Assembly: GCA_963617205.1 (NCBI GenBank)
Contig: CAVEOA010000008.1
Location: forward strand, 1 to 64,000
Reading direction: 5' to 3'
DNA length: 64,000 bases
Origin: UBA11524 sp963617205
GTDB lineage: Bacteria > Bacillota > Clostridia > Christensenellales > Aristaeellaceae
The notes below the pieces were generated by a model. It was not told the DNA's origin and searched no databases. It saw only the letters and a program-made list of their open reading frames with translations. The position numbers and the translations under genes were made by a program. This document shows, piece after piece, positions 24,888 through 32,590 of the stretch. Each line of letters opens with the position of its first letter. Within the stretch, counting starts at the first letter, position 1.

Positions 24888-25810
24888 GAGATGCATTTAC
24901 GCGGGCGCTCATGCGCGAGGCGGCGAACGACAGCCGCCTGATGCTGGTGACGGGCGATCTGGGCTTCGGCGTCCTGCGCCCGTTCTGGGAGACGTATCCC
25001 GAGCAGTTTGTCAATGCAGGCATCGCCGAGCAGAGCATGACCGGTCTGGCGGCAGGTCTGGCAAAAACGAACCGCACCGTTCTGACGTACTCCATCGGCA
25101 ATTTTCCCACCCTGCGCTGTCTGGAGCAGATTCGCAATGACTGCGCCTATCACGGTCTGAACGTCAAAATCGTGTGCGTCGGCGGCGGATTTGTGTACGG
25201 GTCGCTCGGCATGAGCCATCACGCGACTGAGGATATGGCTGTCATGCGCGCACTGCCGGGCGTTACGGTCTTTACGCCCGGCGACCCGGCGGAGGTCGAG
25301 GCGGTCGTACCGATGATGCTGCGCACGCCGGGCACATGCTACCTGCGCTTGGGCCGCGGCGGTGAGCCGACCGTGCATGCTTCCCCCGTAACGGATTGGG
25401 CGATGCCGAAGGCGCTGACACTGCGCAGGGGCAGCGATATCGCGCTGCTGTCCGCAGGCGGCATCCTGACGCAGACGAACGCCGCAGCAGACCTGCTTTC
25501 CGCGCAGGGCATTTCCGCCGAGGTCGTTTCCTTCCCGGTCATCAAGCCGATTGACAACGAGAAAATTGCCGAGCTGACGCGCCGCTTCCGCCATCTGGTA
25601 ACGGTCGAGGAGCATTCCATCGTCGGCGGCTTCGGCTCCGCTGTCTGCGAGGCTGCCGCGGAAACGGGCAACGCCTGCCGCATCCACCGCATCGGCATGG
25701 AGGACACCTATTCCACCATCGTCGGCACGCAGCAGTACCTGCGCGAGCAATACCGCATGGATGGCGCCGCGATTGCCGAACGCAGCATGCAATGGCTGAA
25801 GGAGGAATAA
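24884..25810 (+). CDS. Transketolase, C-terminal subunit
   Basis: The 308-residue partner supplies the pyrimidine-binding and C-terminal domains: GDLGFGVLRPF, the catalytic Glu in GIAEQSMTGLAAGLA, SHHATEDMAVMRALPG, and the C-terminal TVEEHSIVGGFGSAV. Translation is coupled to the first subunit (ATGA overlap), giving the expected 1:1 ratio. licD starts 5 bases after the stop. Sequence alone does not tell whether the complex acts on common or unusual sugar phosphates. Confidence 0.92.
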   Translation: MRDAFTRALMREAANDSRLMLVTGDLGFGVLRPFWETYPEQFVNAGIAEQSMTGLAAGLAKTNRTVLTYSIGNFPTLRCLEQIRNDCAYHGLNVKIVCVGGGFVYGSLGMSHHATEDMAVMRALPGVTVFTPGDPAEVEAVVPMMLRTPGTCYLRLGRGGEPTVHASPVTDWAMPKALTLRRGSDIALLSAGGILTQTNAAADLLSAQGISAEVVSFPVIKPIDNEKIAELTRRFRHLVTVEEHSIVGGFGSAVCEAAAETGNACRIHRIGMEDTYSTIVGTQQYLREQYRMDGAAIAERSMQWLKEE

Positions 25811-25814
25811 TCCG

Positions 25815-26573
25815 ATGAAGAAGCAGGAAGAAGAAAAGAAGCTGTCCCTGCCGGACATTCATGCCGAGCTGCTTGAACAGCTGCGCGATATCACCGCTGT
25901 CTGCACGCGCCATCAGATTTCCTATAACATGATGTGCGGCTCGCTTCTGGGGGCAGTGCGCCATCATGGGTTTATCCCGTGGGATGACGACGTCGATTTG
26001 CTGATGACACGCGGAGAATTTCAGCGGTTCCGCGAAATCTACCCGAAGGAATGCGACAAGCGCTTCGAGCTGACGTATCTGGACACGTGGACGCCGCGCG
26101 TCATGAACCGCGACCCTGAAAAGGCGGCTGCCTTCACGGACATCTTCATCCTTGATCCTGTTCCGCCGGAAGGGTTCAAGCGCAAGTGGTGGTTCTTCCG
26201 CCTGCATACGCTGCAGGGCATGCTCAAGAAAAATGTCGATTATTCGCGCTTCAGCCTGAAGAACAAGATTCTGATTTTCGGCACGCACGTGCTCGGTCTG
26301 CCCTTCTCCGTGAAGACGAAAACGCGCTGGTATGAGCAGGTCTCGCGTCAGGAGCAGTCCGGTCATGATCTGTGCATGTCCAACGGCGCGTTTGAGCTGA
26401 TGATGCACATCTGGCATCCGGAGCAGTTCGAGGAAAAAATCACCGTGTCCTTCGAGGGCATCGACGTGCTGATTCCCAAGAAATGGGATGAGGTGCTGAC
26501 CGTCCTCTTCGGATCGGATTATATGACGCCGCCGCCGGAGAACGAGCGTGTCGCCCGTCATCTGGATGTCTGA
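25815..26573 (+). CDS. LicD-family phosphotransferase
   Basis: LicD enzymes attach phosphocholine, phosphoethanolamine or polyol-phosphate groups from a CDP-activated donor to cell-surface glycans. The 252-residue protein has the signature GSLLGAVRHHGFIPWDDDVDL (metal-binding DDDxD) near residues 42-62 and the terminal KKWDEVLTVLFGSDYMTPP. It closes the glycan part of the operon. The donor is not evident: no licC-like cytidylyltransferase is adjacent, although an NTP-transferase lies at 31446. Confidence 0.92.
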   Translation: MKKQEEEKKLSLPDIHAELLEQLRDITAVCTRHQISYNMMCGSLLGAVRHHGFIPWDDDVDLLMTRGEFQRFREIYPKECDKRFELTYLDTWTPRVMNRDPEKAAAFTDIFILDPVPPEGFKRKWWFFRLHTLQGMLKKNVDYSRFSLKNKILIFGTHVLGLPFSVKTKTRWYEQVSRQEQSGHDLCMSNGAFELMMHIWHPEQFEEKITVSFEGIDVLIPKKWDEVLTVLFGSDYMTPPPENERVARHLDV

Positions 26574-26588
26574 CCAGAAAGGATATTC

Positions 26589-27398
26589 ATGGAGATGAAA
26601 TTCTGTCCCCTGTATTCCGGCTCGAGCGGCAACTGCCTGTTCGCGGAGTACAACGGGACGCGAATCCTGATCGATGCCGGAAAATCAGGCAAGATGATCG
26701 ATGAGGCGCTGGACATGATCGGCGTCGCGCCGGAATCCATCGACGCCATCCTGATTACGCACGAGCATTCCGACCACATTGCCGGGGCGGGCATCATGTG
26801 CCGCAAGCACCGCATTCCGCTCTACGCCACCGAGGAGACGTGGTGCGCCATGGAAGGAAAGCTTGGCAGCATTCCGTCTTCGATGCGCCGTTCCTTCGAT
26901 ACCTTCTCTGATTTCTATGTCGGCGGCATCGGCGTGCAGCCCTTCTCCATCCCGCATGATGCGGCTGACCCCGTCGGCTATCGGCTATGGGGCGGCGCGC
27001 TGAGCATTTCCGTCGCGACCGATTTGGGACATTTTCCCCGCACGGTGCGCGATGCGATTGCAGGCAGCTCGCTCGTGCTCCTCGAAAGCAATCACGACCC
27101 TGACATGCTCCGCCAGAACGGGCATTACACGGAACGCCTCAAGCAGCGCATCCTCGGCAACCGCGGTCATCTGAGCAATGACGCGTGCGCCGATGCGCTG
27201 CTTCAGCTTGTCGAAAGCGGCACAAGGAACGTGATTCTCGGGCATCTGAGCGGCGAAAACAACACGCCGACCCTGGCGTATCATGTCAGCGAGAACAGGA
27301 TGGTGCATGAGGGCGTCCGCATGGGCACGGATTTGTCGCTCGATGTCGCGCTGCGCGACCGCGTCGGCACCGTGTACCGTCTGGAGGAGGCAACATGA
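26589..27398 (+). CDS. MBL-fold hydrolase of the YycJ/WalJ type
   Basis: This 269-residue metallo-beta-lactamase-fold protein starts with FCPLYSGSSGNCLF, the YycJ/WalJ signature. It has the metal-binding HEHSDH motif (about residues 59-64), further ligands in ATDLGHF and ESNHD, and LGHLSGENN near the end. WalJ homologues are 5'-3' DNA exonuclease-like enzymes that often follow the WalRK two-component system. No walRK genes are here, so a general DNA maintenance role seems more likely. The next gene overlaps by 4 bases. Confidence 0.87.
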   Translation: MEMKFCPLYSGSSGNCLFAEYNGTRILIDAGKSGKMIDEALDMIGVAPESIDAILITHEHSDHIAGAGIMCRKHRIPLYATEETWCAMEGKLGSIPSSMRRSFDTFSDFYVGGIGVQPFSIPHDAADPVGYRLWGGALSISVATDLGHFPRTVRDAIAGSSLVLLESNHDPDMLRQNGHYTERLKQRILGNRGHLSNDACADALLQLVESGTRNVILGHLSGENNTPTLAYHVSENRMVHEGVRMGTDLSLDVALRDRVGTVYRLEEAT

Positions 27399-28213
27399 CG
27401 CGCCGTCGTCAGGCGATTGAGCCGGCAAACCGGCTGCTGCTCCTGCTGATGGCGTTGCTGGGCGTGAAGCTGCTGCTTGCACGCGTGCTGACGCTGACGC
27501 TGCCGGACGCTCTGCCGCAGGAGACGCTCCTTTTGCTCACCCTGTCGCAGGAAGCTCTGCTGATTGGTCTGCCTGCCCTCGTGCTGATGGTGCGTAGCAG
27601 CGGAATCAGCCCGCGAATGGGGCAATCACGCGGCGGCTTTCCGCTGGTGCTGTGCGCCGCTGCGCTCGGGCTGGCGTTCCGCGCATTCGCCGCGCCGCTG
27701 ACAGGCGTGTGGTGCTCCCTGCTCTCCCTTGAGCAGCAGACGACCGCCGTGATGGACAATCCGATGCTGTGGTGCCTTCAGCTGCTGACGCTGGCGATTG
27801 TTCCGGCGCTTGCGGAGGAATGCCTTTTCCGCGGCGCAGTGCTGTCGGCGCTGCTTTCGCACGGCAGCCGCATTACCGCAGGCGTTCTGACAACGCTGCT
27901 GTTTGCCCTGCTGCACGGCAATCTGGCGGCGCTTCCGGCGCATCTGCTGCTGGGGACTGCGCTGACCATCCTGATGCTGCGAACGGGGCGGCTGTACGCG
28001 CCAATCCTGATGCACTTCACCTACAACGCGGCATCGCTGTTCTGGCCGGGCATGTCCGCGTTGTGGCTGGCGCTCTGCGCGCTGGCGGTGCTTGCGCTGG
28101 CTGTCTGGGCGCTGCTGACGATGCCGAAAATCACCGATATCCGCATGAAGCGGTCGACATGGCTGTTATCCATTGCCGCTTTATTGTTGATGGCACTGCA
28201 ATATATTCCCTGA
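27395..28213 (+). CDS. CPBP-family intramembrane glutamic protease
   Basis: The 272-residue protein has about eight membrane helices. The CPBP/Abi motifs are present: EECLFRGAVLSAL (Glu-Glu-x3-Arg), FALLHGNLAALPAH (Phe-x3-His) and a later HFTYNA. Relatives include CAAX-prenyl protease homologues and bacteriocin self-immunity proteins. No bacteriocin gene is adjacent, so its substrate is unknown. The operon position between the WalJ-like and ABC-F genes gives little guidance. Confidence 0.88.
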   Translation: MTRRRQAIEPANRLLLLLMALLGVKLLLARVLTLTLPDALPQETLLLLTLSQEALLIGLPALVLMVRSSGISPRMGQSRGGFPLVLCAAALGLAFRAFAAPLTGVWCSLLSLEQQTTAVMDNPMLWCLQLLTLAIVPALAEECLFRGAVLSALLSHGSRITAGVLTTLLFALLHGNLAALPAHLLLGTALTILMLRTGRLYAPILMHFTYNAASLFWPGMSALWLALCALAVLALAVWALLTMPKITDIRMKRSTWLLSIAALLLMALQYIP

Positions 28214-28243
28214 GGCACCATATTTTCTGGAGGTGTTCATTTC

Positions 28244-30148
28244 ATGATTCTGCTCTCTCTGCAGGGGATTCAGAAGAGCTTCGGCACCAACGAGGTGCTG
28301 CGCGACGCGTCCCTGGTGCTTCAGGATGGTCAGCGAATGGGGCTTGTCGGTGTCAACGGCTGCGGCAAATCCACGCTGATGAAGATTATCGCCGGGCTGG
28401 AAACGGCTGACGGCGGCACGATGACCATGCAGAAGGGGCTGAAGCTCGGCTATCTGGCACAGCAGGGACAGGTCGGCGCGGGGCGCACGGTGCTGGAGGA
28501 GCTGGAAAGCGTCTTCGAGCCGGTTCGCCGCATGGAGCAGCAGCTTCGCGCACTGGAGGAGCAGATGGCGCAGGCGCAGGACGAAGCCGCGCTGCACCGC
28601 CTCGGCAGCCAGTATGACCAGCTCACGCGCAAATTTGAGGAGAGCAACGGCTACGGCTGGCGTTCGACCGTGCAGGGCGTGCTGGCGGGTCTCGGCTTCC
28701 GCAGGGAACAGCAGGGACAGCTTGCGTCGCTCCTTTCCGGCGGCGAACGGACGCGCCTCTGCCTCGGGCGGATGCTGCTGACTCAGCCGGATCTGCTCCT
28801 GCTGGACGAGCCGACGAACCACCTCGACCTCAAGTCCATTGCGTGGCTGGAGGATTATTTGCGCACCTACCGCGGCGCCGTCCTGCTCATCAGCCATGAC
28901 CGCTACTTTATGGATCATGTCTGTGACCGGATGTGCGAGCTGCTGCTGGGCGCGACGGAGTGCTACGACGGCAATTACACGCGCTACATGGCGCAGCGGA
29001 CGGAACGCTTTGAAATCCGCATGAAGGCGTACGAATTGCAGCAGAAGGAAATCGCGCGGCAGGAAGCCATCATCGCGCGATACCGCCAGTTCAACCGCGA
29101 AAAGTCGATTCGGCTGGCAGAGAGCCGCGAGAAGCGTCTCGAGAAGGTCGAACGGCTCGAAAAGCCGCAGGACGAAAGCGCTATCCGCTTCCGCTTCGAC
29201 GTCCGCCGCCGCACGGGCGAGGATGTGCTGATGATTGACGAGCTCTCGAAGGGCTTTGACGGTCGTCAGCTGTTCGAGCACGTCCATATGCACCTGCGCA
29301 CCGGCGACCGCGTCGCGCTCATCGGCGACAACGGCGTGGGCAAATCGACGCTGCTCAAATGCATTGTCGGCGAGGAGAAGCCCGATACAGGCACCATCCG
29401 CTTCGGCGCGGGCGTGGACATCGGCTATTACGACCAGCATCAGGAAAAGCTGCACGAAAACAAGACCGTGCTGGATGAGGTCTGGGACGATTTCCACCGC
29501 CTTGACCAGACGGAGGTTCGCGGCGCGCTCGGGCTATTCCTCTTCACGGGCGATGACGTGCTCATGCCCGTTTCGACGCTTTCCGGCGGCGAGAAGGGGC
29601 GCGTCGCGCTGACGAAGCTGATGCTGCGCAAGGACAACGTTCTTCTGCTGGACGAGCCGACAAACCATCTCGATATGGACAGCCGCGAGGTGCTTGAGGA
29701 CGCGCTCGAAAATTTCCCCGGCACGATTCTCGCCATCAGCCATGACCGCTACTTCATCAACCGCTTCGCCACGAAGGTCTGCGTGATGGAAGCCGGCGGC
29801 ATCAAGGAATATCTGGGCAATTACGACGATTATTTCGAGAAAATCAACCGTGCCGTTCCGCCGGACAGCGAAACTGCGGGCATCACGAAAACCGCGCTGG
29901 ACAAGGAAAAGCGCAAGTCCCGCGAGGAGGAAAAGCGCATCCGCGAGCGCAGGAACGCGCTGCAGGCCGCCGAAAAGGCCGTCACCGATGCCGAGCAGGA
30001 GGCAGAGCGCATCGAAACCGAGCTGTCCGATCCGGCAACCTATCAGGATGCGGACAAGGCTGCGGCGCTTGCAAAGGCCTATCAGGCAAAGAAGGCGGAA
30101 ATCGAGCGATTGTACGCCGAATGGGAGGCGCTGGAATCCGCCGAATAA
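28244..30148 (+). CDS. ABC-F family ATPase (ribosome-associated)
   Basis: ABC-F proteins bind the ribosomal E site; they rescue or regulate translation, or protect from antibiotics. The 634 residues hold two ABC domains: Walker A GVNGCGKST with signature LSGGERTRL, and GDNGVGKST with LSGGEKGRV. Both have LLLDEPTNHLD, joined by a charged helical linker. There are no membrane helices. A C-terminal coiled coil (about residues 540-634) resembles the Uup/YdiF group more than antibiotic-resistance types. It is the last gene of the metF operon, ending at a hairpin terminator. Confidence 0.9.
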   Translation: MILLSLQGIQKSFGTNEVLRDASLVLQDGQRMGLVGVNGCGKSTLMKIIAGLETADGGTMTMQKGLKLGYLAQQGQVGAGRTVLEELESVFEPVRRMEQQLRALEEQMAQAQDEAALHRLGSQYDQLTRKFEESNGYGWRSTVQGVLAGLGFRREQQGQLASLLSGGERTRLCLGRMLLTQPDLLLLDEPTNHLDLKSIAWLEDYLRTYRGAVLLISHDRYFMDHVCDRMCELLLGATECYDGNYTRYMAQRTERFEIRMKAYELQQKEIARQEAIIARYRQFNREKSIRLAESREKRLEKVERLEKPQDESAIRFRFDVRRRTGEDVLMIDELSKGFDGRQLFEHVHMHLRTGDRVALIGDNGVGKSTLLKCIVGEEKPDTGTIRFGAGVDIGYYDQHQEKLHENKTVLDEVWDDFHRLDQTEVRGALGLFLFTGDDVLMPVSTLSGGEKGRVALTKLMLRKDNVLLLDEPTNHLDMDSREVLEDALENFPGTILAISHDRYFINRFATKVCVMEAGGIKEYLGNYDDYFEKINRAVPPDSETAGITKTALDKEKRKSREEEKRIRERRNALQAAEKAVTDAEQEAERIETELSDPATYQDADKAAALAKAYQAKKAEIERLYAEWEALESAE

Positions 30149-30204
30149 TGGCATATCGGAAGGGAGCAATCAAGCTGCTGCCCATCCGGACGCACAATAA
30201 AAAA

Positions 30205-30243
30205 CGCTGCCGCAGAGAAGTCAAATCTGCAGCAGCGCTTTTT
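30205..30243. terminator. Bidirectional terminator after the ABC-F gene
   Basis: A 12-bp stem CGCTGCCGCAGA/TCTGCAGCAGCG is followed by CTTTTT and preceded by AAAAAA. It serves the plus-strand ABC-F gene and the convergent minus-strand gene ending at 30256. Confidence 0.88.
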
Positions 30244-30255
30244 GTTGCGGAAGGA

Positions 30256-31272
30256 TCAATCCACCGAATTGTTGACGGATTTGTTCTGGATGAAGAGGAT
30301 GAGCGAGTTTTCGTCCTGGTCAAACACGGTTGTGGCGGACAGGGTTGCACGCAGGAAGCTGTCGGAGATGTACGCTTCGCCGTTGTCGAACAGAAGCTCG
30401 CCGCCGGAAAGCGTCACGGGCGTGCCGTCAACGGTGACAGACAGCGAATCAGCCGTGCTGATAACAACCGTGTAGCCTGCCGCAGTCAGCGTCTGCGTAC
30501 CGCCGTCGGTGGTGAAAGTCCAGTCGTCGATGCAGGCAGCCAGCTCGCTCAGGCGCATGAAGGGCGTGTGCTCCGCATTGAGGAAGAGGCTCGGACGGCG
30601 CGTGTAGCCGACGCCATCGCTTATGACGGTCATGGTCAGGACGCTGCCGCTGTTGCCGAGGATAATGGTGCCGCCTTCGAGCGTCGTCAGCCCTTCGGGT
30701 GCAGGGTCAGTCTGTGCCGTCGTGACCGGAATGGGCAGCTCATCCGCCGTGGCGGCAGCCTGCGCATCGGGCGCTTCCACAGGGGCGGGCGTATCGGTTG
30801 CCGGCACGGGTGTGGCGGTCAGGACAGGCGTAGCGGTCGGCGCAGGCACAACGTTCTCGTCCTCAAACAGGCGCGTCTGAGTCACCTGTCCTGCAACGCC
30901 GTCAACATTCAGCCCGTTGGCACGCTGGAAGCGGCGAACGGCAGAGGCGGTCTTCGCGCCGAACGCGCCGTCGTCCTCGCCCTCCGCAAGATAACCCAGC
31001 TCAATCAGCCGCTTCTGCACCTTCTTGACATTCGTACCGCGATCCTTCCACTGCACGGTCTTGTAGGACAGATTCGGCGTGATGGTGGGTTCGGGCACGG
31101 GAGTAGCGGTCGGCGCAAGTGTGGGCGTTGCGGTGGTGTTCGGCTCAAGCGTGGCGGTCACGTTCGGGGGCAGGGGCGTGGGCGTCGGAACGTCCTCCGG
31201 AAGCGGACCTTCCTGTACAGAAAGCGCAACGGTAATTGCGACATACGTCAGCAGTGTCTTCAAGAAATCCAT
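30256..31272 (-). CDS. Peptidoglycan-binding protein with Pro/Thr linkers and a copper-amine-oxidase-N-like domain
   Basis: The 338-residue product has a short hydrophobic N-terminus, two Pro/Thr-rich linkers (PTPTPLPPNVT and APTATPVLTATPVPATDTP), and between them a PG_binding_1 domain (VKKVQKRLIELGYLAEGEDD through FQRANGLNVDGVAG). After the second linker come about 130 residues like the stalk domain found with copper amine oxidases in clostridial wall proteins (LFLNAEHTPFMRLSEL and FDNGEAYISDSF). It is probably a wall-attached surface protein. It is transcribed alone, from the promoter at 31315-31343. Confidence 0.85.
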   Translation of the reverse strand: MDFLKTLLTYVAITVALSVQEGPLPEDVPTPTPLPPNVTATLEPNTTATPTLAPTATPVPEPTITPNLSYKTVQWKDRGTNVKKVQKRLIELGYLAEGEDDGAFGAKTASAVRRFQRANGLNVDGVAGQVTQTRLFEDENVVPAPTATPVLTATPVPATDTPAPVEAPDAQAAATADELPIPVTTAQTDPAPEGLTTLEGGTIILGNSGSVLTMTVISDGVGYTRRPSLFLNAEHTPFMRLSELAACIDDWTFTTDGGTQTLTAAGYTVVISTADSLSVTVDGTPVTLSGGELLFDNGEAYISDSFLRATLSATTVFDQDENSLILFIQNKSVNNSVD

Positions 31273-31314
31273 GAGGAGCAGTCCTCCTTGCCTGTCGATT
31301 CTTATTCATTCTCC

Positions 31315-31343
31315 ATTATACGACAACTTTCGGGAATGCGCAA
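31315..31343 (-). promoter_or_regulatory. Promoter of the peptidoglycan-binding protein gene
   Basis: On the minus strand TTGCGC and TATAAT are 17 bases apart, about 43 bases upstream of the start codon. Confidence 0.7.
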
Positions 31344-31372
31344 CCGGAAGAAACGTTTTTTCATCCGGCAGA

Positions 31373-31401
31373 TTGTAAAAAATCGAAAGGTGATGTATAA
31401 T
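31373..31401 (+). promoter_or_regulatory. Promoter of the nucleotidyltransferase gene
   Basis: TTGTAA and TATAAT are 17 bases apart, about 45 bases before the start codon at 31446. Confidence 0.75.
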
Positions 31402-31445
31402 GCCATGCGAACAGCTTTTCCAAGCATGTGAGGAGGTCATTATCA

Positions 31446-32360
31446 ATGAGCAACCCCATCCTTGTCATCATGGCTGCCGGCATGGGTAGCCGCTACGGCG
31501 GACTGAAGCAGCTTGACCCCATCGGTCCTGACGGCGAGGTCATCCTTGACTACAGCCTCTACGATGCCTACCGCGCAGGCTTCCGCAGGGTCGTATTCCT
31601 CATCAAGCACGAAATCGAGGATGCGTTCAAGCGCATGGTTGGCGCGCGCACGCCCAAGGGCATGGAGGTTACATACGCCTTCCAGCAGGTGGACAAGCTG
31701 CCCGAAGGCTTCGCAGTGCCGGAAGGACGCGTCAAGCCGTGGGGGACAGGGCACGCCGTGCTGTGCTGCCGTGCGTATCTCGATGCCCCTTTCCTTGTCA
31801 TCAACGCGGACGACTACTACGGCATGGGCGCGTTCGCCATGGCGTATGAGCAGCTTTGTGCGATGGACGGCAGGCAGGGCGAATACTTCATGGTCGGCTA
31901 TGCGCTCAAGAACACGCTGACCGACAACGGCTATGTATCGCGCGGCGTATGCGCTGTCGATGCAAACGGGTATCTGCAATCCGTCTGCGAGCGGACGCAC
32001 ATCATCGCCAGCTGCGATGGACCGCTGTTCACCGAGGACGGCGAGAATTACCGCAGGCTGCCTGCCGATGCGCCTGTCAGCATGAACTGCTGGGGCTTCA
32101 CGCCGGATTTTCTCGATGCGCTCGCTGATGGCTTCGTGCCTTTCCTGCGCGATACGGTGCCGAACAATCCCATCAGGGCGGAGTATTATCTTCCGTCTGC
32201 TGTCAGCCGCCAGCTCGATGCAGGCAAGGCGACCGTGCGCGTGCTGACATGCCCCGACCGGTGGTACGGCGTAACGTATCATGAGGATCGCGCAGTGGTT
32301 GCCGCTGCGATGCTCAAAAAAGCGGAGGAAGGGCTGTATCCGAGACCGCTGTGGAAATAA
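31446..32360 (+). CDS. Sugar-phosphate nucleotidyltransferase-like protein
   Basis: The 304-residue protein has the nucleotidyltransferase N-terminus LVIMAAGMGSRYGGLKQL (G-x-G-x-R and a later Lys), the metal motif VINADDYYG and a WGTGHAV block. Such enzymes make UDP-, ADP- or CDP-sugars, or act as regulators. The substrate is not clear, since the pattern differs from both GalU and RmlA. It is monocistronic, with AGGAGG about 10 bases before ATG 31446. It may supply the activated sugar or alcohol for the surface-glycan genes at 23308-26573, but that is speculative. Confidence 0.85.
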   Translation: MSNPILVIMAAGMGSRYGGLKQLDPIGPDGEVILDYSLYDAYRAGFRRVVFLIKHEIEDAFKRMVGARTPKGMEVTYAFQQVDKLPEGFAVPEGRVKPWGTGHAVLCCRAYLDAPFLVINADDYYGMGAFAMAYEQLCAMDGRQGEYFMVGYALKNTLTDNGYVSRGVCAVDANGYLQSVCERTHIIASCDGPLFTEDGENYRRLPADAPVSMNCWGFTPDFLDALADGFVPFLRDTVPNNPIRAEYYLPSAVSRQLDAGKATVRVLTCPDRWYGVTYHEDRAVVAAAMLKKAEEGLYPRPLWK

Positions 32361-32479
32361 GCTGCACGCGAAAACGGTTTGCAGCCGGCGCACCTCCATC
32401 GCGCCGCGCAGGAAACCATCAGGCAGGTGATTTTCAGTTTCGGAATCACCGCGCAATTCAACAATCCCCGCAAAAGCAT

Positions 32480-32509
32480 GGCGTCTGACCGCAGCAAGGG
32501 TCAGACGCC
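32480..32509. terminator. Hairpin downstream of the nucleotidyltransferase gene
   Basis: A perfect 11-bp stem GGCGTCTGACC/GGTCAGACGCC with an 8-base loop is present, but no T run follows. It lies between convergent genes, next to repeat copy B. Confidence 0.55.
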
Positions 32510-32522
32510 GTATCAAAATGAA

Positions 32523-32586
32523 TTGCTCCCGCCAGCGCAGTCTCGAAGATTTTGGTTATTTCGAGCGCCTGCCATGGCGGGAGCAT
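32523..32586 (-). repeat. Structured dispersed repeat, copy B (3' of the actin-like gene)
   Basis: A perfect 11-bp outer stem TGCTCCCGCCA/TGGCGGGAGCA encloses GCG/CGC and an inner CTCGAA/TTCGAG stem. On the minus strand it starts 5 bases after the stop of the actin-like gene. It matches copy A (13929-13992) in layout and in most loop bases. Confidence 0.8.
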
Positions 32587-32590
32587 GTTT

